5,401 nucleotides of DNA from Verrucomicrobiota bacterium (GTDB lineage Bacteria > Verrucomicrobiota > Verrucomicrobiia > Opitutales > UBA953), in assembly GCA_009917805.1 (NCBI GenBank), contig RGES01000097.1:1-5401 (forward strand), read 5' to 3'. The notes below the pieces were generated by a model that saw only the letters and a list, made by a program, of their open reading frames with translations, searched no databases and was not told the origin of the DNA. How positions within the stretch are numbered: position 1 is the first letter of the stretch; every line of letters begins with the position of its first letter. The position numbers and the translations under genes are program-made. Of this stretch, positions 1 through 5,401 are shown in pieces.

Positions 1-248
1 CCAAGCTCATCACCAAGCAGGCGGTCGTCATCGACCTCGTCCTGACGGTGGTCTTCTTCGTCTGGATCACCTCGATCCTCAAGAAGCATGTGCCCTGGTC
101 CGAAGCCGGCGAAACCGCCGTGCTGCTGGGCGCCGCTTATTGCGGTCTCTGCCTGTCCGGCGTGTTCTGGATGGCCCTCAATCTCTTCCGCGTGACGCTG
201 GTCGACCAGATGCTGCCGAAGTCGGCCGACGGCAAGCAGTCCAACTGA
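1..248 (+). CDS. C-terminal end of a small membrane protein, 5' truncated
   Basis: The reading frame is open from the left edge (first whole codon at position 3) and ends at TGA 246-248, giving 81 visible residues. Two hydrophobic segments are visible, at about residues 8-25 and 39-62 of the fragment. They are joined by a short polar loop containing KKHVPWSEAGE, and a polar tail (LPKSADGKQSN) follows. This fits an integral membrane protein with at least two helices near its C-terminus. An internal GTG at 48 could be read as a start, but it would cut into the first helix, so the true start most likely lies outside the window. It converges with the minus-strand operon, with 13 nt between the two stop codons. 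I do not recognise the family and assign no function; the coding call rests on the clean helix pattern and the plausible end. Confidence 0.7.
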   Translation, partial: KLITKQAVVIDLVLTVVFFVWITSILKKHVPWSEAGETAVLLGAAYCGLCLSGVFWMALNLFRVTLVDQMLPKSADGKQSN

Positions 249-252
249 GCCC

Positions 253-277
253 CCTGCCCGCCTACTTGGCGGCCGGG
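253..277. terminator. GC-rich hairpin between convergent genes, possible bidirectional terminator
   Basis: Positions 258-262 (CCGCC) pair perfectly with 268-272 (GGCGG) around the 5-nt loop TACTT. After one C-C mismatch (257/273) the stem continues with 253-256 against 274-277, including one G-U pair. It lies in the gap between the convergent stop codons and includes the TAG stop (262-264) of the minus-strand gene. The position suits a terminator serving both strands. There is no T-tract on either side, so it is not a canonical intrinsic terminator, and chance pairing in GC-rich DNA is possible. Confidence 0.3.
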
Positions 278-1110
278 ACGACCAGGTTCATCGCGGCTTC
301 GACTTCCCGTCGCAGTTCGTCGGCCTGCTTCCGTTCCGCCTGATACTCCGCCCATAGGGAAGCGAGTTCCTCCGGTTTGGCGTCCGGGAACTTCTCGAGC
401 CAGGCGCCGAACGTCCGCCAGGCGTTATGGTAGACGGGATTCTGGCGCAGGATCTCGCGCCGCAGGCCGCCGAGGCGCGCCTGCGATTCGCCGCGGGCCG
501 AGGCGATGAGCGCCTTGGATTGCTCGAGCGGCGCGCCGAGCGACTGACGCAAAGCCCGCCAGAAAAGGAAGGCCTCGCGCTCCGGCGCCTTGCCGGCGAC
601 GATGTCGGCCAACGTGGCGGGAATCGCCTGCCTGCCTTCGCGGTACCAATAATCGTTCATCGACGGCCGCAGCTGCGCGATGACTTCGCAGGACAACGCC
701 TGGCGCGTCCAGGCTTCGCTCACGTCGGCGGACTTGCCGCCGGCCAGCGCGACGCGCGCCAACCAGGCGCGGACGGCGGCTTCGGCCGCCCGGCCGGGCG
801 CTTCCTGCCCGCCCCCGAGGCGCACGACGACGAGCACCGTGCCGGCGCCGACCTGCGTCTCGACCGGGGCGAAGCCGGGGACGTCAGCCACGTCGAGCCG
901 TACGAGCGGCGGCGGCGGCGGCGGAAGATTCAGCGCGAACTCCAGATGGCGATGCAGCGCCATGCAGTGCGTGGCGACGAAGCTGACCTCCGGCAGCTTC
1001 TCCCCGGTGACCAGCGCGAAGGGCGTGTCGCTCGAGAAGGCGGGCGGCGGGACCGGCGGCGCGGGCTCGGCCGCGGCCAGCCATGCGCAGGCGGCCAGGA
1101 GGCTCAGCAT
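262..1110 (-). CDS. Uncharacterised exported protein with proline-rich N-terminus
   Basis: This 282-residue product is of unknown function. The N-terminus is hydrophobic (LSLLAACAWLAAA), with an Ala-X-Ala cleavage site possible after Ala14, so export is likely. The signal is unusually short and has no basic n-region. Mature proline-rich stretches follow (about 15-23, then six consecutive prolines at 63-68). A beta-like stretch (TVLVVVRL, 91-98) is next, then a mainly helical body containing MNDYWYREGRQ (151-161), and a charged C-terminal helix (about 243-273) that could form a coiled coil. No catalytic motif is evident. The ATG is separated by a single base from the TGA of the upstream coiled-coil gene (TGACATG), so translation is probably coupled; no Shine-Dalgarno sequence is visible and no in-frame alternative start lies just upstream. 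It is the last gene of the trpS-led operon. Function may be linked to the neighbouring membrane protein, but that is inference from position only. Confidence 0.75.
   Translation of the reverse strand: MLSLLAACAWLAAAEPAPPVPPPAFSSDTPFALVTGEKLPEVSFVATHCMALHRHLEFALNLPPPPPPLVRLDVADVPGFAPVETQVGAGTVLVVVRLGGGQEAPGRAAEAAVRAWLARVALAGGKSADVSEAWTRQALSCEVIAQLRPSMNDYWYREGRQAIPATLADIVAGKAPEREAFLFWRALRQSLGAPLEQSKALIASARGESQARLGGLRREILRQNPVYHNAWRTFGAWLEKFPDAKPEELASLWAEYQAERKQADELRREVEAAMNLVVPAAK
907..924. repeat. (CGG)6 trinucleotide repeat encoding polyproline
   Basis: Six perfect CGG units lie inside the exported-protein gene. On the coding (minus) strand they read as six consecutive CCG proline codons (residues 63-68). 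Runs of three or more prolines are known to stall ribosomes unless EF-P is present, and perfect triplet runs can change length in frame. The repeat is short, so it may be only a low-complexity coding stretch. Confidence 0.6.
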
Positions 1111-1111
1111 G

Positions 1112-2272
1112 TCAGACGCCGCCGAAGTGGCCTTCGTCGACCTCCAGCGGTTCGCCGCCGGAAATATGCAGGGGCTCGCCCATCGGAGACTGGTCGTTCT
1201 TCCAGACTTCGACCGTGGCCGGCGCCTCGGGGTCCGGCGAAACCCACTGCCAGCGGCCGATGCCGAGGAAGCTCATGGGGACGCCCTTGTCCTGGCTCAG
1301 GCCGGGGCCGGTGCCGCGCACGAACGGCTTGTTGCCGATGCCGATCATGAGGTTGACGATGAGCGCGGTGCCGGTGCTGCCGCCGGTCGCGGAAGGCTCG
1401 GGCGCGGAAGCGGCGGCCTGCGGAGCGACCTCGGCTTCCTCCTCTTCTTCGATCTCTTCGATGGCCTCTTCGTCTTCCTCGTCCTCGGCTTCGGTCTCGG
1501 CGGGCGCGGACACGGCCTCCGTCTCCGGCGCCGTCACGGACGGGCTGCTAGGAGCGGAGGCCACCGGAGGGTTTGCGCGGATCTCCCGCACCTCTTCGCG
1601 GATGGCTTCCAGGGCGGCTTCGACCTTGTCGACGGACTTCTCGGCCGACTTGGCGGCCTTCTTGATCTCGTCGCGGACGGACTTCAGTTCGGATTCGAGC
1701 ACCTGCGCGGCCTCGGCCTTCGCCTTGCCCGCGGCCTCGTTGGCTTCGTCGGCGTCGGCGACCACGGCGCGGACGGTCGTGGCGAGCGCGTCGACCTTCT
1801 CGGCCAGTTCGTCGAGCGCGTCGGTGGACTGGGCCGCGGCGGCGGCCTCCTGGAGCTTCTTCTCGAGGGCGGCGACGGCGGCCTTGAGCGCGTTGATCTC
1901 GGCGGACGCGCGCTGGGCGACGGCGGCCGCGGCGGTCTCGGCGGCCTTCTGCGCGCTCATCTCGACCTCGGCGATGCGGCGGTTGAGGGCTTCGTTGCCG
2001 GCGCGGACGTTGTCGCGCTGCAGGTCGATCTCCTCGGCGAGCTTGGCGCGGAGGCGCGCCTGCTCGGCCTGGCGCTCGGCCTTGCTGCCGCCGTCCTGGA
2101 GCACGGGGATCACCACGATCAGGGACGCGACCAGGATCGCGCACATGACGAGGAAGGTGTCGAGGCCGTCGCGTTTGTCGGGCATCGCGATCAGGATCGC
2201 GATCACCGCGATCAGGTCGGCGGCGACCAGGAACCATTTTTCTTTGAGGAGTTTCTCGAGTTCGCGGTTCAT
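1112..2272 (-). CDS. Uncharacterised membrane-anchored coiled-coil protein with novel-looking C-terminal domain
   Basis: This 386-residue product has four visible parts. Two transmembrane helices (about 13-30 and 39-58) are separated by a short loop (PDKRDGLD). A long Ala/Glu/Lys-rich region (about 62-232) has strong coiled-coil character. A Pro/Ala/Glu linker (about 234-298) includes a strongly acidic run at 261-281. A compact C-terminal domain (about 302-386) carries GIGNKPFVRG, GPGLSQDKGVPM and IGRWQWVSPD. Basic residues flank both the N-terminus and the end of helix 2, so the positive-inside rule puts both ends in the cytoplasm. The C-terminal domain looks like a beta-sandwich and recalls a motif I associate loosely with verrucomicrobial proteins, but I cannot name a family. 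It starts 26 nt after trpS, and the C-rich leader has no Shine-Dalgarno sequence. It runs almost directly into the exported-protein gene. Possible roles are envelope scaffolding or a membrane-tethered adaptor; both are guesses. Confidence 0.85.
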   Translation of the reverse strand: MNRELEKLLKEKWFLVAADLIAVIAILIAMPDKRDGLDTFLVMCAILVASLIVVIPVLQDGGSKAERQAEQARLRAKLAEEIDLQRDNVRAGNEALNRRIAEVEMSAQKAAETAAAAVAQRASAEINALKAAVAALEKKLQEAAAAAQSTDALDELAEKVDALATTVRAVVADADEANEAAGKAKAEAAQVLESELKSVRDEIKKAAKSAEKSVDKVEAALEAIREEVREIRANPPVASAPSSPSVTAPETEAVSAPAETEAEDEEDEEAIEEIEEEEEAEVAPQAAASAPEPSATGGSTGTALIVNLMIGIGNKPFVRGTGPGLSQDKGVPMSFLGIGRWQWVSPDPEAPATVEVWKNDQSPMGEPLHISGGEPLEVDEGHFGGV

Positions 2273-2298
2273 GTGGGGTTGCGGGGTAAGCGGGGGGA

Positions 2299-3318
2299 TC
2301 AGCGCGGGCGTTCGACGAAGCCGACCTTGCGGTTGACCTTGGAAAGCGTGCGGAACGCGGTGGCCTGGGCCTGTTCGGCGCCGGACTTGAAGATGCGGTC
2401 GAGCTCGGCGCGGTCCTTGATGAGCTCGTCGTAGCGCACGCGGACGGGGTCGAGCGTCGCGACCACGGCGTCCGCGACGGCCTTCTTGAAGTCGCCGTAA
2501 CCCTTGCCCGCGAACTCGGACTCGAGGGTGGCGACGGAGCGGCCCGTGCAGGCCGACATGATGGAAAGCAGGTTGGTGACGCCGGGCTTGTCGGGGCCGG
2601 AGCGGACTTCGGCCGCGGAGTCGGTCACGGCGGACATGATCTTCTTGCGCACGTCCTCAGGGCGGTCGGTGATGAAGACCGTCGCGGCGTGGTTCGGGTC
2701 GGACTTCGACATCTTGGCGGTCGGGTCCTGCAACGACATGATGCGCGAACCTACCTTGGAGATGAAGGGCTCCGGCACCTTGAACGTGTCGGAGTAGCGG
2801 TGGTTGAACTTCTCGGCGAGGTCGCGGGCGAGCTCGAGGTGCTGTTTCTGGTCGTCGCCGACGGGGACCAGCGAGGCGTTGTAAAGGAGGATGTCCGCCG
2901 CCATGAGCACCGGGTAGAACAGCAGGCCGGCGTCGACCGACTCCTGCTTGCGCGACTTGTCCTTGAACTGGGTCATGCGCTCGAGCTGGCCGAGCGGGCA
3001 GAGGCAGCCGAGGATCCAGGCGAGCTCGGTATGGCCGATGACATGGGACTGGACGAAGAGGCGGCTGCGCGCCGGGTCCAAGCCGCAGGCCACGTACTGG
3101 GCCAGGCAGGAGTAAGTGTTATCCCGGAGCTGGGCCGGGACGTAGGGCACCGTGATGGCGTGCTGGTCGACGATGCCGAAATAGCACTCATGATCGTCCT
3201 GCATCCGGCCCCAGTTGAGGACGGCGCCGAGATAATTGCCGAGGTGGAGCCGACCGGTCGGCTGGGCGCAGGTCAGCACCACGGGCTTGGCGGGCTTTTT
3301 TTCGCTAGTTTCGCTCAT
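2299..3318 (-). CDS. trpS: Tryptophanyl-tRNA synthetase (EC 6.1.1.2)
   Basis: This cytoplasmic class Ic synthetase charges tRNA-Trp with tryptophan using ATP, normally as a homodimer. From the ATG at 3318 the product is 339 residues, close to the usual bacterial length of about 330-340. Numbered from that ATG, the HIGH-type motif is PTGRLHLGN (20-28), followed by DQHAITV (51-57). LMAADILLY (138-146) contains the Asp that in Bacillus TrpRS recognises the indole nitrogen. Next come VGDDQKQHLEL (153-163) and the KMSKS loop (202-206). The C-terminal GKGYGDFK segment is typical of the family. A TTG at 3339 would add seven residues (MPRWGTG). I prefer the ATG at 3318, which has GGGGGA 5 nt upstream and begins directly with a normal N-terminal extension. 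It is the first gene of a probable three-gene minus-strand operon, and its leader is highly structured, which suggests post-transcriptional control. Confidence 0.97.
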   Translation of the reverse strand: MSETSEKKPAKPVVLTCAQPTGRLHLGNYLGAVLNWGRMQDDHECYFGIVDQHAITVPYVPAQLRDNTYSCLAQYVACGLDPARSRLFVQSHVIGHTELAWILGCLCPLGQLERMTQFKDKSRKQESVDAGLLFYPVLMAADILLYNASLVPVGDDQKQHLELARDLAEKFNHRYSDTFKVPEPFISKVGSRIMSLQDPTAKMSKSDPNHAATVFITDRPEDVRKKIMSAVTDSAAEVRSGPDKPGVTNLLSIMSACTGRSVATLESEFAGKGYGDFKKAVADAVVATLDPVRVRYDELIKDRAELDRIFKSGAEQAQATAFRTLSKVNRKVGFVERPR

Positions 3319-3320
3319 TC

Positions 3321-3347
3321 CGGTCCCCCAGCGTGGCAAGGGGGCCG
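3321..3347 (-). promoter_or_regulatory. Hairpin sequestering the trpS Shine-Dalgarno-like sequence
   Basis: In the trpS transcript the segment complementary to 3340-3347 (CGGCCCCC) pairs with the segment complementary to 3321-3329 (GGGGGACCG). This gives eight G-C pairs with a single bulged A and a 10-nt loop (3330-3339). The 3' arm contains GGGGGA, which can pair with the anti-Shine-Dalgarno sequence through one G-U pair and sits 5 nt before the preferred ATG. When folded, the hairpin would hide the ribosome binding site. If the upstream TTG were the real start, this segment would be partly coding. Pairing is read directly from the sequence; the regulatory role is inferred. Confidence 0.5.
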
Positions 3348-3394
3348 TCCCGCATCAAGCGGATTGGAGACTCGGTGACGCTTGAAATGCGGGA
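3348..3394 (-). promoter_or_regulatory. Imperfect inverted repeat in the trpS/mscS divergent region
   Basis: Arms at 3348-3361 and 3379-3394 are complementary over 14 pairs, interrupted only by a 2-nt bulge (the right arm reads CGCTTGA-AA-TGCGGGA), with a 17-nt loop. As RNA it would form a strong stem-loop in the trpS leader, ending exactly where the ribosome-site hairpin begins, so the two could stack. As DNA it covers the -35 hexamer of the putative plus-strand promoter and could be an operator. No T-tract follows on either strand, so a simple terminator is unlikely. Two-fold arms of this length are unlikely by chance in a 117-bp region. Confidence 0.5.
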
Positions 3395-3410
3395 GCCGTC
3401 CGCCTACATA
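3382..3410 (+). promoter_or_regulatory. Putative sigma70-type promoter for the mscS-ABC operon
   Basis: TTGAAA (3382-3387) matches five of six -35 consensus bases. It is followed after exactly 17 bp by TACATA (3405-3410), a weak -10 matching three of six. Transcription would begin near 3417, leaving a leader of about 20 nt before the ATG at 3436, with no Shine-Dalgarno sequence. The -35 lies inside the right arm of the inverted repeat. No equally good promoter is visible for trpS in the opposite direction. Confidence 0.4.
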
Positions 3411-3435
3411 GCACTTCGCCCAAATCGTCCCCGTC

Positions 3436-4569
3436 ATGTTGCTCGCCCAAACCGCCCCCGTCGCCACCCCCGCCCCCGTCGCCGCCCAGGCGGAACACTT
3501 CATCATCGGCGACCTTCACAAGGTCGTCGCCAAGGCGCCCGAGGACTGGAGCAAGATCATCATCCACGCCATCGGCTTCATCGCGGTCGCCTACCTGGTC
3601 GGCTGGGTGGCCAGCAAGCTCATGCGCTGGATCTCGACGAAGTTCGGCGACAGCCCGATCGCCGAAGCCGCCGTCGCCGCCATCGGCAAGTCTCTCCCGT
3701 TCATCCTCCCGGCCTACACCCTGCTCTTCCTGATCAAGGACTTCAAGGACGCCCTCGCCTACATCGGCTGGCTTAACTTCGCCGTCACGAGCGGCACGTT
3801 CCTCTGCTCCCTCGCGCACACCGCCTCGGTGTTCTACCTTCTCGCCATCCCGATCGCCTGGGCCCAGAAGATCGCCGACCAGACCGAGAACAAGCTGGAT
3901 GACATCCTCGTCCCGATGTTCTCCACGGTGATCCGCATCGCGGTCATCCTCGTCGGCGCCTTCAAGGCCATCTCGATCGTCGACCCGAAGTCCTCGGACG
4001 CGATCCTCGGCCTGCTCGCCGGCGCCGTCGTCGGCCTGGCCTTCGCCTCGCAGGACACGATCAAGAACGTCTTCGGCGCGGTCATGCTCATCGTCGACCA
4101 GCCCTTCACCCTCGGCGACGTCATCAACATCGGCAGCCACGAGGGCAAGGTGGAGTCCCTCGGCCTGCGCTCCACGACGATCATGATGCTCGACGGCCAG
4201 AAGCTCGCCATCCCGAACGGCGACCTCGCCACGCGCGCCATCGTCAACATCACCCGCCGCGACTTCATCCGCGCCCAGGACCTCGTGCACCTCGAAGCCA
4301 ACACGCCGGCCGAGAAGGTCCGCGAAGCCGTCGCGATCGTCCGCGAACTGCTGGTCAACCACGAGGGCTTCCAACCCAGCCACCCGCCCCTCGTGCACGT
4401 GACGGAGTTCGCCGACTGGGCCGTCAACATCCGCCTGATGTACTGGTATCATCCCGCCTCCGCGGTGAAGCAGCTGGAATTCAACCAGCAGCTGATCATC
4501 CGCATCGCCGAGCGTTTCCAGAAGGCGGACATCCGCCTCGCCGTCATGGGCACCCCGCAGAACCGCTGA
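3436..4569 (+). CDS. MscS-family small-conductance mechanosensitive ion channel
   Basis: This 377-residue inner-membrane channel belongs to the family that opens under membrane tension to release solutes during hypo-osmotic shock, normally as a heptamer. After an Ala/Pro-rich N-terminal tail (2-20), hydrophobic segments lie at about 40-60, 82-101, 115-142 and 158-182. The pore-lining helix follows at about 188-220, with the typical Gly/Ala packing pattern (GLLAGAVVGLAFASQ). Next come DQPFTLGDVI (221-230) and the beta domain with GKVESLGLRSTTI and the conserved IPNG (259-262). The cytoplasmic alpha/beta domain runs to the end. It is longer than E. coli MscS (286 residues) because of extra N-terminal helices, as in many MscS-like proteins. 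It has its own upstream promoter candidate and is followed after 9 nt by an ABC ATPase gene. The exact subfamily, and whether it gates ions or signals, cannot be told from sequence alone. Confidence 0.93.
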   Translation: MLLAQTAPVATPAPVAAQAEHFIIGDLHKVVAKAPEDWSKIIIHAIGFIAVAYLVGWVASKLMRWISTKFGDSPIAEAAVAAIGKSLPFILPAYTLLFLIKDFKDALAYIGWLNFAVTSGTFLCSLAHTASVFYLLAIPIAWAQKIADQTENKLDDILVPMFSTVIRIAVILVGAFKAISIVDPKSSDAILGLLAGAVVGLAFASQDTIKNVFGAVMLIVDQPFTLGDVINIGSHEGKVESLGLRSTTIMMLDGQKLAIPNGDLATRAIVNITRRDFIRAQDLVHLEANTPAEKVREAVAIVRELLVNHEGFQPSHPPLVHVTEFADWAVNIRLMYWYHPASAVKQLEFNQQLIIRIAERFQKADIRLAVMGTPQNR

Positions 4570-4578
4570 CCTTTCGCC

Positions 4579-5283
4579 ATGCCCCTCATCGAAGCCAAGA
4601 ACCTGTCCAAGTCCTACGGCCCCATCCGCGCCGTACGCGACGTCTCCTTCGCCGTCGACCGCGGCGAGGTCGTGGGATTCCTCGGGCCGAACGGCGCCGG
4701 GAAATCCACCACGATGAAGATGCTCACCGGCCACCTGCGCGCCGACGCCGGCGCCGCGGTCATCGCGGGCTTCGACGTCGCCGACCAGGCCGTCCAGGCC
4801 AAGCAGCATCTCGGCTACTCGCCCGAAGGCGCGCCCGCCTACGGCGAGATGACCGTGCGCGAGTTCCTTCGCTTCGCCGCCGACCTGCGCGGCCTGGCCG
4901 ACCCGGCCGAAAGCGTCCGCCAGACGCTCGACCTCTGCCGCCTCAACGAGGTGGCCGCCCAGAACATCGACACGCTCTCCAAGGGCTACCGCATGCGCGT
5001 CGGCTTCGCCCAGGCGGTCATCCACGACCCCGAGGTGCTCATCCTCGACGAACCGACCGACGGCCTCGACCCGAACCAGAAGTTCGAAGTGCGCCGCATC
5101 CTCAAGGAGATGGCCGCCCGCAAGGCCGTCATCGTCTCGACCCACATCCTCGAGGAGGTCGGCGAGCTCTGCACCCGCGTCATCGTGATCGCGAAGGGCG
5201 AAGTCCGCTGCGACGAGTCCCGCGACAAGTTCCTCGCGCGCGGCGCCGACCTCAACGCCGTCTTCCGCAAGCTCACCGCCTGA
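4579..5283 (+). CDS. ABC transporter ATP-binding protein, GldA-like ABC-2 type
   Basis: This 234-residue ATPase subunit would power an ABC-2 type transporter from the cytoplasmic face of the membrane. Visible motifs are Walker A GPNGAGKST (36-44), the signature LSKGYRMRVGFAQA (133-146), Walker B VLILDEPTDGLDP (153-165, catalytic Glu158) and the switch histidine in STHI (His189). The Q-loop region reads GYSPEGAP, with Glu in place of the usual Gln, as is common in the GldA/NatA-like subgroup. The LSKGYR form of the signature is typical of the gliding-associated (GldA) branch, although such ATPases occur widely in non-gliding bacteria. It starts 9 nt after the channel gene, without a visible Shine-Dalgarno sequence, and is followed after 10 nt by a putative permease. 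The substrate is unknown, and I do not infer gliding motility. Confidence 0.95.
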   Translation: MPLIEAKNLSKSYGPIRAVRDVSFAVDRGEVVGFLGPNGAGKSTTMKMLTGHLRADAGAAVIAGFDVADQAVQAKQHLGYSPEGAPAYGEMTVREFLRFAADLRGLADPAESVRQTLDLCRLNEVAAQNIDTLSKGYRMRVGFAQAVIHDPEVLILDEPTDGLDPNQKFEVRRILKEMAARKAVIVSTHILEEVGELCTRVIVIAKGEVRCDESRDKFLARGADLNAVFRKLTA

Positions 5284-5293
5284 CCTTACACCC

Positions 5294-5401
5294 ATGTCCT
5301 CTTCCGAAACCCCCTCCTCCCCCGGACTCAAGCCCTTCACGGCGATGGTCCGCCGCGAGTTCGCCGGCTACTTCCGCACGCCGCTGGCGTACGTCTTCCT
5401 C
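5294..5401 (+). CDS. Start of an ABC-2 type permease (GldF-like), 3' truncated
   Basis: ATG at 5294 opens a frame that runs off the right edge after 36 codons. A Ser/Pro-rich start is followed by VRREFAGYFRTPLAYVFL. This matches the typical beginning of ABC-2 permeases of the GldF branch: a basic-acidic amphipathic stretch with Arg-Glu, a Tyr-Phe pair, and then Thr/Ser-Pro-X-Ala-Tyr leading into the first membrane helix. Its position 10 nt after the ATPase gene supports the assignment. In related cassettes the next genes often encode a GldG-like extracellular-domain protein and a DUF4340-type protein; whether they follow here lies outside the window. Confidence 0.8.
   Translation, partial: MSSSETPSSPGLKPFTAMVRREFAGYFRTPLAYVFL

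Noticed and set aside
1087..1110. Lipoprotein signal (LAAC at residues 5-8) in the exported protein
   Set aside because: Only seven residues precede the Cys, too few for a normal lipoprotein signal peptide, and there is no basic n-region or longer in-frame start.
2184..2218. Repeated CGCGATCA(GG) units that look like short direct repeats
   Set aside because: They encode the Ile/Ala/Leu-rich first transmembrane helix of the coiled-coil protein and are explained by repeated hydrophobic codons.
680..2434. A 584-codon plus-strand open frame crossing three minus-strand genes
   Set aside because: It spans the ends of several genes, including part of trpS, and its product is Gly/Leu/Arg repeats mirroring the Ala/Glu coiled coil. 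It has no domain and no start context. The plus-strand frames at 427-1350 and 1083-2336 are rejected for the same reason.
3296..3302. T7 tract as an intrinsic terminator or slippage site
   Set aside because: It is the Lys-coding A-run near the start of trpS. No GC hairpin precedes it on the plus strand, and slippage cannot be judged from one sequence.
3319..3339. TTG at 3339 as the trpS start, giving 346 residues
   Set aside because: The added residues (MPRWGTG) do not resemble a TrpRS N-terminus, and the ATG at 3318 has a better-placed G-rich ribosome site. Not fully excluded.
3319..3435. T-box riboswitch or Trp-codon attenuator for trpS
   Set aside because: The leader is too short for a T-box, I see no T-box consensus, there is no terminator T-tract, and no short frame rich in TGG codons.
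3355..5340. A 661-codon open frame on the minus strand, antisense to the channel and ABC genes
   Set aside because: The plus strand has unmistakable MscS and ABC motifs across the same DNA. The antisense product is a low-complexity Asp/Gly/Val/Glu/Arg-rich sequence, as expected when GC-rich codons are read from the other strand.

Overview
This is a GC-rich, gene-dense chromosomal segment with short intergenic gaps. It holds five complete protein genes and two genes cut by the window edges. I see no mobile element, tRNA, rRNA or CRISPR array. The tryptophanyl-tRNA synthetase, the high GC, the near absence of Shine-Dalgarno sequences and a GldA-type ABC cassette together suggest a high-GC member of the Verrucomicrobiota, perhaps Opitutales-like. 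That placement is an inference from general feel and would need a protein search.

Layout from left to right: (1) the 3' end of a plus-strand gene for a small membrane protein (1-248). (2) A minus-strand run read from 3318 down to 262: trpS, then an uncharacterised membrane-anchored coiled-coil protein, then an uncharacterised exported protein. The gaps are 26 nt and 1 nt, so the three are probably one operon. The first gene and this operon converge on a 13-nt gap that carries a GC-rich hairpin. (3) A divergent intergenic region (3319-3435). (4) A plus-strand run: an MscS-type mechanosensitive channel, a GldA-type ABC ATPase, and the first 36 codons of what looks like its ABC-2 permease. The gaps are 9 and 10 nt, so these are probably co-transcribed.

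The most interesting structure is the 117-bp divergent region. On the trpS side it encodes two hairpins that abut exactly. The distal one is an imperfect inverted repeat (14 pairs, 2-nt bulge). The proximal one pairs the only recognisable Shine-Dalgarno-like sequence in the window with an upstream C-run, which suggests translational control of trpS. The distal repeat also covers the -35 hexamer of a plausible sigma70-type promoter for the MscS operon, so the same DNA could work as an operator. The middle minus-strand gene is the main protein of unknown function: a two-helix membrane hairpin, a long Ala/Glu coiled coil, an acidic linker and a compact C-terminal domain with a GPGLSQDKGVPM motif.

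Several very long overlapping frames, one of 661 codons antisense to the channel and ABC genes, are judged to be GC-driven shadows.
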